DNA from: CAVVYA01 sp963752345 | Lineage (GTDB): Bacteria > Pseudomonadota > Alphaproteobacteria > SMXQ01 | DNA length: 64,000 nucleotides | Direction: 5' to 3' | Assembly (NCBI GenBank): GCA_963752345.1 | Contig: CAVVYA010000006.1 | Location: 310,001 to 374,000, forward strand | Shown: positions 1 to 12,713 of the stretch, one piece after another | Layout: every line of letters begins with the position of its first letter | How positions within the stretch are numbered: position 1 is the stretch's first letter | The notes under the pieces: generated by a model | Databases searched by the model: none | Told to the model about the DNA's origin: nothing | Seen by the model: the letters and a program-made list of their open reading frames with translations, nothing else | Program-made: the position numbers and the translations under genes

Positions 1-138
1 GATGGCAGAGGAGGCGCAGACGCTGACGAGCCGCAGCCCAAGGCCGCGCGCCGCGGCACCATCGCTTCCGGTCATGCTTCGGAACCAGAGAATTATGCTA
101 TGCGCTTCCGTGGAATTCGTTCGGGTGGTAATGAGATC

Positions 139-3100
139 GTGAGCAGGGCCTGGCATTTCTGGATCGACCGCGGCGGCACGTTCACCGATATCGTGGCGCG
201 CGCGCCCGACGGCCGGCTGATCGCGCGCAAGCTCCTGTCGGAGAATCCGGAACGCTACCGCGACGCGGCGCTCGCCGGCATCCGCGACATTCTGGGCGTG
301 CCGGACGCCGCGCCGATCCCGGCGGTCGCGATCGCTGCGGTCAAGATGGGCACGACGGTGGCGACCAATGCGCTGCTCGAGCGCAAGGGCGAACCGACCG
401 TGCTGGTGATCACGCGCGGCTTCCGCGACGCCTTGCGCATCGCCTACCAAAATCGGCCGCGCCTGTTCGATCTTCACGTCGTGCTGCCGGAACCGCTCCA
501 TGCGCGCACCATCGAGGCGGACGAGCGCATCACGGCGGAGGGTATCGTGCTGCGGCCGCTCGACGGCGAAGCGCTCCGGATGCAGCTTCAGCGGGCCTAC
601 GATGCCGGTCTGCGCGCCGCCGCGATCGTCTTCATGCATGCCTGGCGCGATGGTGCCCACGAAGCCGCGGCGGCACGCATCGCGCGCGCCATCGGCTTTA
701 CCCAGGTCTCGGTGTCGCACCAGGTCTCGCCGCTGATGAAGCTGGTCGGGCGCGGCGACACCACCGTGGCCGACGCGTATCTCTCGCCCATTCTGCGGCG
801 CCACGTCGACCGGGTGGCGGCCGAGCTCGGACGTGTGGCGCTGATGTTCATGCGCTCGAGCGGCGGGCTCGCCGAGGCGAGCGCCTTCGCCGGCAAGGAC
901 AGCATCCTGTCCGGTCCGGCCGGCGGCATCGTCGGCGCGGTGAAGACAGCGCAGCGCGCCGGCTTCGCGCGGCTCGTCAGCTTCGACATGGGCGGGACCT
1001 CGACCGACGTGGCGCACTACGACGGCGAATTCGAGCGCAGCTTCGATTCCATGGTGGCCGGCGTGCGGCTGCGCGCGCCCATGCTCGCCATCAACACGGT
1101 GGCGGCGGGCGGCGGCTCGATCCTGACCTTCGACGGATCGCGCCTGCGCGTCGGGCCGCGGTCGGCGGGTGCCGATCCCGGGCCCGCCTGCTACCGCCGC
1201 GGCGGTCCGCTCACCGTCACCGACGCCAATGTCATGACCGGTAAGATCCGGCCCGAGCATTTCCCGCGCATCTTCGGCCCGAACGGCGACTTGCCGCTCG
1301 ACAGCGACGTGGTGCGCGACAAATTCGCGGCGCTGGCGGCCGAGGTCGCGCGCGCGACCGGCGTGACGCGAACGCCGCAGGAACTCGCCGACGGCTTCCT
1401 GCGCATCGCCAACGAGAACATCGCCCATGCCATCAAGCAGATCTCGATCCAGAAGGGCCGCGACGTGAGCCGCTATACGCTGGTGTGCTTTGGCGGTGCC
1501 GGCGGCCAGCATGTCTGCAAGGTGGCCGACGCGCTCGGCATGACCACGATCTTCATTCATCCGTTGGCCGGTGTGCTCTCGGCTTTCGGCATGGGGCTCG
1601 CCGACATGGTCGAGCTGCGCGAGCAGGCCGTGGAGCGCCGGTTGGCGCCGGACATGGTCGACGATCTTGCTACCCGGCTCGCCTTTCTGGCGGGGCAGGC
1701 CAAGGATGCGCTGCTGGCGCAAGGGGTCGATGGCGCGCGCATCGCCGTGCATCGCCGCGCGCATCTGCGCTACGAGGGCACCGACAAGGCGGAGGCGGTG
1801 GCGTTCACCGGGGCCGACGCCATGCGCGCCGCGTTCGAGACGGCCTATCGCCGCGCCTACGGCTTCCTCATGGCGGACAAGCCGCTGGTGGTCGAGGCCG
1901 TGTCGGTCGAGGCGATCGCGAGCATGGCGGACGCCGGGTCTGTGATGGCGACGGATGCGCCGCCGCCGACCGCCGAAGCGAAGCCCGTCGGCAGCGCGCA
2001 GGTCTATAGCGACGACGCGCTGCATGAAGCGCCGGTTCATGATCGCGCGCGCCTCGCCGCCGGCGCCACGGTCGATGGCCCGGCGATCCTCATCGACGCC
2101 AACAGCACGACGGTGATTGAATCGGGCTGGCGGGCCCGCGTCACCGCGCGCGCCGAATTGGTGCTGACGCGCGTCCAGCCGCTCGGCCGCGCACCGGCCA
2201 TGGGAACGGACGTCGATCCGGTGATGCTCGAAGTGTTCAACAACCTGTTCATGGCGATCGCCGAGCAGATGGGCGTGGCGCTCGCCGCCACCGCCACCTC
2301 GGTCAATATCAAGGAGCGGCTCGATTTCTCCTGCGCGGTGTTCGACGGCGCCGGCAACCTGATCGCCAATGCGCCGCACATGCCGGTGCATCTCGGCTCG
2401 ATGGGCGAATCGGTCGCCGCCATCATCGCCGGCCGGCGCGGCGCGGACGGCGGGACAACGATGCGGCCGGGCGACGTGTTCGTGCACAATGCGCCCTACA
2501 ACGGCGGCACCCATCTGCCCGACATCACCGTTGTCATGCCGGTGTTCGAGGCGCGACGACGGATACCGCCCGCGAAGCCCTCGCCCTCGACGGGGGAGGG
2601 TTGGGTGGGGGTGGCGCGGCGGAAAGATTCCCCCACCCCGGCCCTCCCCCGCAAGGGGGGAGGGAGAGCTTCCGGACGCGGCCGCGCCGCTGTTCTTCGT
2701 CGCCGCGCGCGGCCATCACGCCGACATCGGCGGCATCACGCCGGGCTCCATGCCGCCGGAGTCGAAGAGCGTGGCGGAGGAAGGCGTGCTGTTCGACGAT
2801 GTCGTCCTGGTGCGCGATGGACGCCTGCTCGAAGCCGATATCCGCGCGCGGCTCAGCGCCGGGCCGTGGCCGAGCCGCAATCCCGATCAGAACATCGCCG
2901 ACCTCAAGGCCCAGGTCGCCGCCTGCGGCAAGGGCGCCGAGGAACTGCGCCGCATGGTCGCCGGTTTCGGCCTCGACGTGGTGCGCGCCTATATGGACCA
3001 TGTGCAGGACAATGCGGAGGAGGCGGTGCGCCGCGCGATCGGCGCGCTGGCCGACGGCGGCTTCGCCGTGCCGCTCGACGACGGCGGGCAAATCCAGGTG

Positions 3101-3892
3101 CGGGTGTCCATCGACCGGGTGGCGCGCGAGGCGGTCGTGGATTTCACCGGCACTTCGGCGCAGCGGCCCAACAACCGCAACGCGCCTTCGGCGATCTGCC
3201 GCGCCGCGGTGCTCTATGTCTTCCGCACCCTGGTGGCCGACGACATTCCGATGAATGCCGGCTGCCTGCGGCCGATTCGCATTGTCATTCCGGAAGGCTC
3301 GATGCTCGCCCCGCGCTATCCGGCCGCCGTGGTCGCGGGCAACGTCGAGACGTCCCAGGCGGTGTGCGACGCGCTCTATGGCGCGCTCGGCGTGCTCGCC
3401 GCCTCGCAAGGCACCATGAACAACTTCACCTTCGGCGACGCGCGCCATCAGTATTACGAAACCGTGGCGGGCGGCATGGGAGCGGGGGAAGGCTTCGCCG
3501 GCGCGAGCGCGATCCAGACCCACATGACCAACTCGCGCCTGACCGATCCGGAGGTGCTCGAGGCGCGCTATCCGGTGCTGGTCGAGGATTTCCGGATTCG
3601 CCAAGGCTCCGGCGGCGCGGGCCGGTGGCGCGGCGGCGACGGCGTGGTGCGCCGCATCCGCTTCCGCGAACCGATGGGTGCCGCCATCCTGGCGAGCCGG
3701 CGCGTCACCGATCCGTTCGGCCTCGATGGCGGATCGCCGGGCGCGCGGGGCCGCACCACGGTGGAGCGGAGCGACGGCCGCGTCGAGGAACTGCCGGCCA
3801 CCGCCGCGACTCAACTCGAAGCCGACGAGGTCGTCGTCATCGAAACGCCGGGCGGCGGCGGCTACGGTGCGCTGCCCGATGGCAAGCCTTAG
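139..3892 (+). CDS. fused hydantoinase/5-oxoprolinase family protein (HyuA-HyuB), frame disrupted
   Basis: Predicted ATP-dependent hydrolase of cyclic amides (5-oxoprolinase / N-methylhydantoinase type); the substrate cannot be told from sequence. The first ~700 residues are HyuA-like: an N-terminal DRGGTFTDIV nucleotide-binding motif, then SFDMGGTSTDVA and GGAGGQHVC. The HyuB domain begins near 2220 (MLEVFNNLFMAIAEQMG) and continues after the break as RGHHADIGGITPGSMPP to the stop at 3892. GTG 139 is preferred because family homology starts with FWIDRGGTFTD; ATG 100 is an alternative, and the frame is in fact open from base 1. The HyuB part changes frame at about 2570-2680, exactly where a GC-rich palindromic repeat lies. 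The gene is therefore either interrupted by that element or has an assembly indel beside it. Family confident; functionality uncertain. Confidence 0.8.
2572..2675. repeat. GC-rich palindromic repeat inside hydantoinase gene (copy 1)
   Basis: Two imperfect hairpins lie back to back: a left arm of CCCTCG...CGGGGGAGGG type and a right arm CCCTCCCCC-gcaa-GGGGGGAGGG, each flanked by CCACCCC/GGGTGGGG tracts. The reverse complement resembles the element at 13893-13999 in both halves, so it is a dispersed family. It separates two homologous halves of one HyuB domain that lie in different frames. Confidence 0.75.
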
Positions 3893-4040
3893 CCGTGAAC
3901 GCGGCCTGGCGGCAACAAAGGGCGCGCTTCCGCGCTTCCGCCGGCAACAATCGGACTCACGGTGTCAATCGGGTGGCGGTCTTGGGGAAGACGACACAGT
4001 ATGCATCGCCGGCCAAACGCGACGCTGGCGTGAGAACCGC

Positions 4041-4250
4041 TCAGCGTGCCTTCGGCGCGTCTTCCGGCGACGATGGCTTGTCCAACTGCTTGCCTTCCAG
4101 CTCGCGGCCGCTCCGCTCGGCATCCTGCGACTGGCGCGTCTTGTCGTCCTTGCTGCGGCCGAACCGAACGCGGTTCTCGGAGGCCCGCTTTTGCGACGAG
4201 GCGCGGGAGCGCTGCTTGCGGTACTGATTCAGATTGACGACGTCGCCCAT
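4041..4250 (-). CDS. DUF4169 family protein
   Basis: Small very basic protein of about 69 residues starting MGDVVNLNQYRKQRSRA, with the motif ASENRVRFGRSKDDK typical of DUF4169. Start at 4250 is chosen because the family begins MGxVVNLNxxRK; the longer ATG at 4289 adds an unconserved GPGKDGRS stretch. Function unknown. In related alphaproteobacteria this gene commonly lies close to fumC and a small ribbon-helix-helix gene; here those two genes are 4 kb away beyond the AsmA-like gene. Soluble, probably nucleic-acid-associated given its charge (inference). Confidence 0.7.
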   Translation of the reverse strand: MGDVVNLNQYRKQRSRASSQKRASENRVRFGRSKDDKTRQSQDAERSGRELEGKQLDKPSSPEDAPKAR

Positions 4251-4446
4251 ACTTCGGCCGTCCTTCCCGGGTCCCGCCGCCCCATCCATGGTGGCTCACC
4301 GGCTGGAACCCTATCATCGAAGCGCCACATTCAGTATGGTAGATTAACTCAAACCAACGGGACCGCAAGAGCCGTCGCATCATCACGGCGACCTTTGACA
4401 GCGGTGCCCAGGTTGGCGCGGCTCACCCGCTCGACGCCGCGGCCCT

Positions 4447-7400
4447 ATGGGTGCAACAGCAACGAGGATCGGTTTGAAGAAGGTTCTTGTCGGCCTGGCG
4501 GGACTGGTGGCAGTGCTGATCGTCACCGTACTCGTCGCGCCGAGCTTCATCGACTGGACCAGTTACCGCAACGGCATCGCGGCCGAGATCGAGCGGGTTC
4601 TGGGCCGCCGCGTGGTGATCGATGGCGCCGTCGAAGCGTCCATCGTGCCGACTCCCCGGCTGTCGCTCCATGGCTTGCGCTTGGGCAACCTGACCGGCGC
4701 GTCATCCCCTTATATGGCGCAGGTCGAGGCGCTCGAATTGCGCGTCGCGCTGTGGCCGCTGCTGTCCGGCAAGATTGTCGTGACCTCCGTCGTGCTGCGC
4801 AAGCCGGTCGTCGAGCTCGAACTGCTGCCCGACGGTCAGCGCAATTGGCTGTTCGGGCGCTCGATCGAGGATGTCCAATTCGAAAATGCGACCGTCACCG
4901 ACGGCACCGTGATCTACCGCGAGACTCGCTCAGGCGCCGAGGAGCGGGTCGAGGGCATCAATGCGCGCTTGGCGGCGGATAGCTTCTATGGTCCGCTGCG
5001 CGCCGCCGGTGAGTTGCGTTACAATGCCGTTCCGTTGCGCTTCAGCCTGTCGACCGGCCGGTTCGATCCGCGCGGCCGGGCGGTCACCCCGATCAATCTA
5101 ACGGCCGAGGTTCCGGGCCCCGCGCGTGGGCTCGTGCGCGCGCAGTCCGTGCGCGCCGCTGGCGGTTTCATCGGCACGGTGCGACTGCCCGAGGCCGCGC
5201 CGCTACAAATCGATGGCCAGTTCAAGCTGCGCGGCGACGATCTGGCGGACTTCGTCGCGGCGCTCGGCGTGGGCAGCGACGTGCCCGATGTGCTCGCGCA
5301 ATCCTTCAGCCTGGAAAGCGCGGTCGACCTCAAGGACAAGATGCTGACCGCCAACAGCGTCAGCCTGCAGCTCGGCGACACGCGCGCCCAGGGCGCGGTG
5401 AATGCCGCCTTCACCAGCGACGAGCCGCAGATCGACGTCACCCTGACGCTGGGTCGCATCGACCTCGACGCCTGGCTCGCCGCCGCGGCCAAGAAGGCGG
5501 CTTCGCGTCCGGCCGCGGAGAGCAACGCGTCGGCCGAACCGGAGGAATTCGAGCTGCCGGTCAACGTGCGGCTGACGCTCGATGTCACGGCGGACGCGCT
5601 GACCCATCGCAGCGGTGCCGCGCGCCAGATCAAGCTCGCGGCCGAGATGGGCGACGGCGTGGTCGACATCTATCAGTTTTCCGTCCAGTTGCCCGGCGGC
5701 ACCGATGCCACGTTCAACGGCAAGCTGCTCGCCGCCGATGGAAAGCCGCGGGTCAATGGCCTGGCCGAGATCGCCTCGGACGATTTCCGCAGCCTGCTCG
5801 GCTGGCTCGACGTGGATATTTCCGGGCTGCCCGCCGGCCGCCTCAACAAGGTCTCAGCCACCGGCCACCTCGGCGCCACGACGGAGCATGCTGGAGATCG
5901 GCGAACTCGACCTGCGCTTCGACAACACCCGGGTGACCGGCGCGCTGGTCGGCGCGCTGCGCGAGCGGCCGGCCTTCGGGGTCAATCTCATCGTCGACCA
6001 ATTCAATCTCGATTCCTATCTGCCGGGCGCCAGCGCGGCGGGCGCGGAGATGACGGCGGCCGCGGCGGCGGGTGTATTGCCGCTCACGGTGCTGACCGAA
6101 TTCGACGCCAACCTGCGGCTGCGGGTCGGTCAGTTGGCGCTCGGCAACACCACCGCGCGCGGTATCAATCTCGATGGCACCCTGGCCAATGGCGTGCTCA
6201 CCATGCGCAAGCTGGCCGTCGCAGATCTCGCGGGCGGCGCGGTCGCGCGTGTCCGGCACGCTCGACGGGTTCGCGGGCAAGCCGCGCGCCAATGTGGAAT
6301 TCGCGGTCACGGCGGACGAGCCGGCGGGCCTGCTGCGCGCCGCCGGAATCGTGCTGCCGCTGCCCGAAGAGGCAGTCAAGCCGTTCGCCGCCGAAGGCAA
6401 GCTGTCCGGCGGCGATGCCGCCTACAAGCTCGACGCGACCGTCAATGCCGGGGTCGCTGCGCTGGCGGTCAAGGGCGATGTGGCGTTTCCGGCGGCAGCG
6501 CCGGCCCGGCTCTCGCTCGATCTCGGCATTCAGCATCCCAACTACCTCGGCCTGATCCGTCTGTTCGATTCCGAGTTCGCGCCGGAACAGGAGCCGGCCG
6601 CGCGGGCGGTCAATCTCGCCGCCCGGCTGGAGAGCCGCGCCAAGGATTACAACCTGTCGAATCTCAGCGGCCTATTCGGCCCGCTGACGCTCGACGGCAC
6701 GGTTTCGCTCGCGCTCGGCGAAGGCCTGCCGCGAATTGCCGCGCAGTTGAACGCCGGCGACATCGATACCCGCCATTTCATGGCGGCCCCGCAACCGAAG
6801 CGGCCGGCGCCGCGCGGCGCGGCTGCCGCCGATGTCGTCGTCGACCGCTGGTCGAGCAAGCCGATCGATCTCGATTTCGCGCGCGTCGTGAACGGCAGCC
6901 TTACCCTCGGCGCCAAAAGCCTGCGCCATCGCCAATGGACCGTCGCCGAGCCGAACGTGGAATTGGCGCTCGCCGGCGGCGGCGTCGACGTGAAGCAGCT
7001 CAATGGCCAGTTGAACGGCGGCAAGCTCGCCTTGCAGGGCCGCCTCATGCCGAGCGGCCAGTCGCGAGGCTCTGGCGCTGAATTATACCGTGAGCATAGT
7101 GGGCGCCGAGCTCGGACCGTCGTTGTTCGACGCGCCGATCGACCTGTCCGGCGGCCGCTTCGATCTCGAGCTGGAGGGGGCTTCGGTTGGGTCGAGCGAG
7201 GCGGCGCTGATCGCCGCGCTCAACGGCAAAGGATTGCTCACGGCCGAGAACACCGTGCTCAGAGGGTTTCGACCTCAATCGGCTCAACGCCCGATTCCCG
7301 TTCGTCGAATCGCCGGGCGAGCTGGTCCGCCTGATCCAATCCGCGATGGCGAGCGGCGCGACGCGGGTAACCCGGCTGCAGGGCGACATGACCATGACCA

Positions 7401-8077
7401 ACGGCGTGGTCGCCATCGACGACCTGCGCATCCGGTCGCCGGCGGGTGACGTGCGCGCCCTGGTGGCGGCCGACCTGTCGCAGTGGCGCCTCGATGCCAC
7501 GGTCGAATTGCGCCTCGCCGCCGCGCCGAAGGCACCGCCGATCGAAATGCAACTGAGCGGCCCGCTCGATTCGCCGAAGCGCGATTTCGACAGCGACGGG
7601 CTGCAGGCCTATCTGCTCGAGGAACTGGCGCGCCAGCCGCAGCACCCGGCGCCCCGGCCGCCCGCCGCGCAAGCGCCGGCGGCGCCGCAAAGCGCCCCGG
7701 CCATGCCGCCGCAGTCCGCGCCGCGCGTGCCCGATGCCGCGCCGGACGCGGGCGCCGGTGCGTCGAGGACGCCAGTCCCGATCATGCCGCGCCAGACTGT
7801 CGCGCCGCCGGGTGCGCCCGCGACCCGCACCACCGACGAGCCGCGCGTCTTGCAGCGCTCGCCGAATGCGCCGGCTGCCGCCAACGAAGTGCCGCGTCCG
7901 CCACCGGTGACGCCGGCGGCTCCCGGCGCCGGCGCACGCGTGCTGCAGGTCTCGCCCAATGCCGCCGCGCCGCCGCCGACAGGTCCCGAGCCGGTCGAGC
8001 CCGAGGGACCACGGCAACCGGCATCGCCCAACCCGGACGATTTCACCCGCGAAATCCTGCGCAGCCTCGAGCCTTAG
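4447..8077 (+). CDS. AsmA family protein, reconstructed across frameshifts
   Basis: Large AsmA-like envelope protein of about 1200 residues. It has an N-terminal membrane anchor (VLVGLAGLVAVLIVTVLVAPSF) followed by the AsmA signature region (FIDWTSYRNGIAAEIE, LGRRVVIDG), long beta-rich periplasmic repeats, and a Pro/Ala-rich C-terminal tail ending EILRSLEP. AsmA proteins are bridge-like envelope proteins linked to lipid transport and outer-membrane homeostasis. The sequence passes through several frames: breaks are needed near 5885, 6243, 7070 and 7262. Homology is continuous across each break with no missing domain, so these look like single-base indels rather than decay. It converges on the ribbon-helix-helix/fumC pair. 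The start could also be TTG 4474, nearer the membrane segment. Confidence 0.8.
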
Positions 8078-8109
8078 ACCTCCATTCCGGAGAAAGCGGC
8101 GGTCGGCGC

Positions 8110-8340
8110 TCAGCGCCCGGCGATGGCGCGCCCGCGCAGCCACGCCAGTACGTAGAGCCGGATCGCGCTCGACAGGTTGCCGCCGCGCGACTGGTCGATC
8201 TCGGCGATCAGCGCGTTGAGCGAGATGCCGCGCGCCGTCGCGATGGCGCGCAGCTCGTCCCAGAATTCCGCTTCGAGCGAGACGCTGGTCTTGTGCCCGG
8301 CGACCAGCACCGAGCGCTTGCGCAAGCGGCCCGCGTCCAT
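8110..8340 (-). CDS. ribbon-helix-helix domain protein
   Basis: 76-residue protein starting MDAGRLRKRSVLVAGHKTSV. It matches the small alphaproteobacterial RHH family (basic N-terminal strand KTSVSLEAEFWDELR, helix ARGISLNALIAEID, then GGNLSSAIRLYVLAWL). Predicted dimeric DNA-binding protein, likely a local regulator. It lies 2 nt downstream of the fumC stop and is co-oriented, so it is almost certainly co-transcribed with fumC. Target unknown. Confidence 0.8.
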   Translation of the reverse strand: MDAGRLRKRSVLVAGHKTSVSLEAEFWDELRAIATARGISLNALIAEIDQSRGGNLSSAIRLYVLAWLRGRAIAGR

Positions 8341-8342
8341 GG

Positions 8343-9764
<1,422 letters not shown>

Positions 9765-9828
9765 GGCTGACGATTTAACCACGGCTGGGCGAGGGGGAAG
9801 CCGAATTCGGCGGTCCCGAATCGGCCTG

Positions 9829-10205
9829 TTAATCCCGCGGTTTCCTGACGGGTTTCTTGCGCGCGGCGCGTCTGGCCGCGGCGAGGCCCAGTTCCGCCCA
9901 GGGCAGCAGGCGCTTGGCGCTGGCCAAGGTCCCTCCGGGCGCTTCGTTGTAGGACATGGTGACGGTGCGGCCAGGCCTTTCGTAGGTGAAGGGCACGCAA
10001 CCGGCCTTGGCGAATTTCGCGCGCGCTCTCGTCGTCGGTCTTGAGGAACAGCCGCTCGTCGAAGGTCAGCGCGAACATCACGCCGTCGAGGCAGAAGCCG
10101 TAGCCGCCGAACATCGACTTGGCATGGACCGGGCCGAGCGGCAGCATCAGGCCGAGCACGCGGGCGACGAACGGCGGAATCGGTTTCGTCTGGCGCGCGC
10201 GCCAT
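9829..10205 (-). CDS. TfoX N-terminal domain protein, two frameshifts
   Basis: Read across frames, the gene gives a TfoX/Sxy N-domain protein of about 125 residues. Recognisable pieces are PIPPFVARVLGLMLPLG and KSMFGGYGFCLDGVMFAL, then DERLFLKTDDES, then CVPFTYERPGRTVTMSYNE and a basic tail ending RKPRD. TfoX_N proteins are small soluble proteins of uncertain role; full TfoX regulates competence genes in gammaproteobacteria, but this stand-alone N-domain is not shown to do so. Both frame breaks sit in GCGCGC tracts, at about 10193 and about 10025, which favours indel error. Same strand as the neighbouring hydrolase gene, 21 nt downstream of its stop. Confidence 0.65.
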
Positions 10206-10226
10206 GGTCAGGCCCTTTGTTCCACT

Positions 10227-10850
10227 TTAAGGGAGGTCCTTGAGGTAGCCCGCCACCGCCTGCACCGCCTCGTCGAGCGCCTGGGCTTCGGTGCGGCCGG
10301 ATGATTTGCGCGGCTTGAAGGAATGGTCGCCGTCGCCGATCCAGTGGATCTGGATGTTGGGCGGGAAGGCGAGCGAGCGCACCACCTCCGGCCCGCCGAA
10401 GGTGTCGCGCGTGCCCTGCACGATCAGCGCCGGCATGCGCATGCGCAGCAGGTGCGCGGTGCGCATGACCTCCGGCTTGCCCGGCGGATGGAAGGGGAAG
10501 CCGAGGCAGACCAGCCCGCGCACGCCGGCATCCTCGGCGAGCAGGCTCGCCATGCGGCCGCCCATGCTCTTGCCGCCGATCACCAGCTTGTCAGGCCCGC
10601 CGAGTTCGTCGATCGCCGCGCGGAAGCTGGCGAGCAGCTTGTCGGCGCGGTCGGGCGGTCGCTTTTTGCCGTCGGCGCGGCGCGCCGCCATGTAGGGGAA
10701 TTCGAAACGCGCGACGCGAATCTTCGCCTGCCTGGCGATGCCGGCCGCCATGGTCGCCATGAACGGATGGTCCATGCCGGCGCCGGCGCCATGGGCGAGC
10801 AGCAGGGTGAGCGGCGAACGCGCGGGGCCGTCGAATAGAAATTCCGTCAT
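10227..10850 (-). CDS. alpha/beta hydrolase (KANL3/Tex30-like)
   Basis: 207-residue cytosolic protein with an alpha/beta-hydrolase layout: oxyanion segment LLAHGAGAGMDHP near residue 18, nucleophile elbow GKSMGGRMAS near 93, an acidic residue in GTRDTFGG, and a terminal His in GDGDHSFK. This pattern matches the KANL3/Tex30-like group, related to dienelactone hydrolases. Substrate unknown. It precedes the TfoX-N gene on the same strand. Confidence 0.8.
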   Translation of the reverse strand: MTEFLFDGPARSPLTLLLAHGAGAGMDHPFMATMAAGIARQAKIRVARFEFPYMAARRADGKKRPPDRADKLLASFRAAIDELGGPDKLVIGGKSMGGRMASLLAEDAGVRGLVCLGFPFHPPGKPEVMRTAHLLRMRMPALIVQGTRDTFGGPEVVRSLAFPPNIQIHWIGDGDHSFKPRKSSGRTEAQALDEAVQAVAGYLKDLP

Positions 10851-10948
10851 CGATCGTCCTGGTCTTGGGATTTGGAGTTCTTGATCGCAGGTTGGAGCGC
10901 GCGGACAATGCGTTAACGCGGCTGCGACAAAACACGGGATGATGCCGC

Positions 10949-10980
10949 AAAAAAACAGCGGCGGGATCGCTCCCGCCGCT
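10949..10980 (-). terminator. rho-independent terminator of class I fumarase gene
   Basis: On the minus strand a 9-10 bp GC stem (GCGGCGGGA / TCCCGCCGC) with a 4-nt loop is followed by TG and seven T residues, starting directly after the fumarase stop codon. Confidence 0.85.
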
Positions 10981-10986
10981 TTGCCG

Positions 10987-12610
10987 TCAATCCTTCGCGC
11001 CGAGATTGGCGAAGAAGTCGTTGCCCTTGTCGTCGACCACGATGAAGGCCGGGAAATCCTCGACCTGGATCTTCCACACCGCTTCCATGCCGAGCTCGGG
11101 ATATTCCAGCACCTCGACCTTCCGGATGCAGTCCTGGGCGAGCCGCGCGGCCGGGCCGCCGGTCGAGCCGAGATAGAAGCCGCCGTATTTCCGGCAGGCC
11201 TCGCGCACCTGGGGCGAGCGGTTGCCCTTGGCCAGCATGATCAGCGAGCCGCCGGCCTTCTGGAATTCGTCGACATAGGAATCCATGCGGCCCGCCGTGG
11301 TCGGGCCGAACGAGCCCGAGGCGTAGCCCGCCGGCGTCTTCGCCGGGCCGGCGTAATAGACCGGATGATCCTTGAGGTATTGCGGCAGGCCCGCGCCGGA
11401 ATCGAGCCGCTCCTTGAGCTTGGCATGGGCGATGTCGCGCGCCACGATCAGCGTGCCGGTGAGTTGCACGCGCGTCTTGATCGGATGCTTGCTCAGCGTG
11501 GCGCGGATCTCGTCCATCGGCTGGTCGAGGTCGATCTTGACCACGTCGCTCGACAGCTTCTCCTCGTTGATCTCGGGCAGGAACTGCGCCGGGTTGGTTT
11601 CGAGCTGCTCGAGGAACACGCCCTCGGCGGTGATCTTGCCCAGGGCCTGACGGTCGGCCGAGCAGGACACGCCGATGCCGACCGGGCAGGAGGCGCCGTG
11701 GCGCGGCAGGCGGATGACGCGCACGTCATGGCAGAAATACTTGCCGCCGAACTGCGCGCCGATGCCGGTCATCTGGGTCAGCTTGTGGATTTCCTGTTCC
11801 AGCTCGAGGTCGCGGAAGGCCTGGCCGAACTTGTTGCCGCTGGTCGGCAGCCCGTCGAGATAGCGCGTGCTCGCCAGCTTGACGGTCTTGAGCGTGAGCT
11901 CGGCCGAGGTGCCGCCGATGACGATGGCCAGGTGGTAGGGCGGGCAGGCGGCGGTGCCGAGCGTCTTGATCTTCTCGCCGACGAATTTGAGCAGCGCGGC
12001 CGGATTCAAGCAGCGCCTTGGTCTCCTGGTAGAGATAGCTCTTGTTGGCCGAGCCGCCGCCCTTGGCGATGAACAGGAATTCGTATTCCTCGCCGGGCGT
12101 CGCGAAGATGTCGAACTGCGCCGGCAGGTTGGTCCCGGTGTTGACCTCGTCGAACATGGTGAGCGGCGCCATCTGGGAATAGCGCAGGTTGCACTCGGCA
12201 TAGGTGCGCTGGATGCCCTCGGCGAGCGCGGCCTCGTCGTCGAAGCCGGTCCACACGCGCTGGCCCTTCTTCGCCATGACGATGGCGGTGCCGGTGTCCT
12301 GGCACATGGGCAGCACGCCGCCCGCCGCGATATTGGCGTTCTTCAGCAGCTCGAAGGCGACGAAGCGGTCGTTGTCCGAGGCTTCCGGGTCGTCGAGGAT
12401 GGCGCGCAACTGCTTGAGATGGCCGGTGCGCAGCAGATGGGAGATGTCGCGGAACGCGGTCTTGGCGAGCAGGGTGAGCGCCTCGGGGCGCACCTTGACG
12501 ACGGGCTGGCCGGCGAAGCTCGCGGTTTCGACGAAGTCGCCGGTCAGTTTGCGGTAGGGCGTCGCGTCATGCGCCAGCGGGAACATCTTGTGGAATTCGA
12601 AGTCGGACAT
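10987..12610 (-). CDS. fumA: class I fumarate hydratase, one frameshift
   Basis: Iron-sulfur-dependent fumarase, about 540 residues when both frames are joined. The N-terminal half runs from MSDFEFHKMFPLAHDATPY to YLYQETKALL. The second frame resumes with LNPAALLKFVGEKIKTLG and ends FFANLGAKD. The three cysteines expected to ligate the [4Fe-4S] cluster are visible in VLPMCQDTGTAI, TAACPPYHLAI and GVSCSADRQ. The break is near 12005, in GGATTCAAGCAG. No domain is missing, so a one-base indel is the likely cause. A strong terminator follows. Downstream of sspB on the same strand after a 103-nt gap, probably its own unit. Could equally be called fumB. Confidence 0.88.
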
Positions 12611-12713
12611 TTCGGCTCCAATAGCGCCGCCGGACAGCGCGGGCGGCAGCCTTGGGCGGACATGGCGGGACTGCCGTCCATGCGCAACGCGCCAGCGACG
12701 GCGGGCTCAGAGA

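Noticed and set aside
2534..3814. 426-codon minus-strand frame in the hydantoinase gene
   Set aside because: Arg/His/Ala-rich translation typical of antisense GC-rich frames; the plus strand carries clear HyuB homology.
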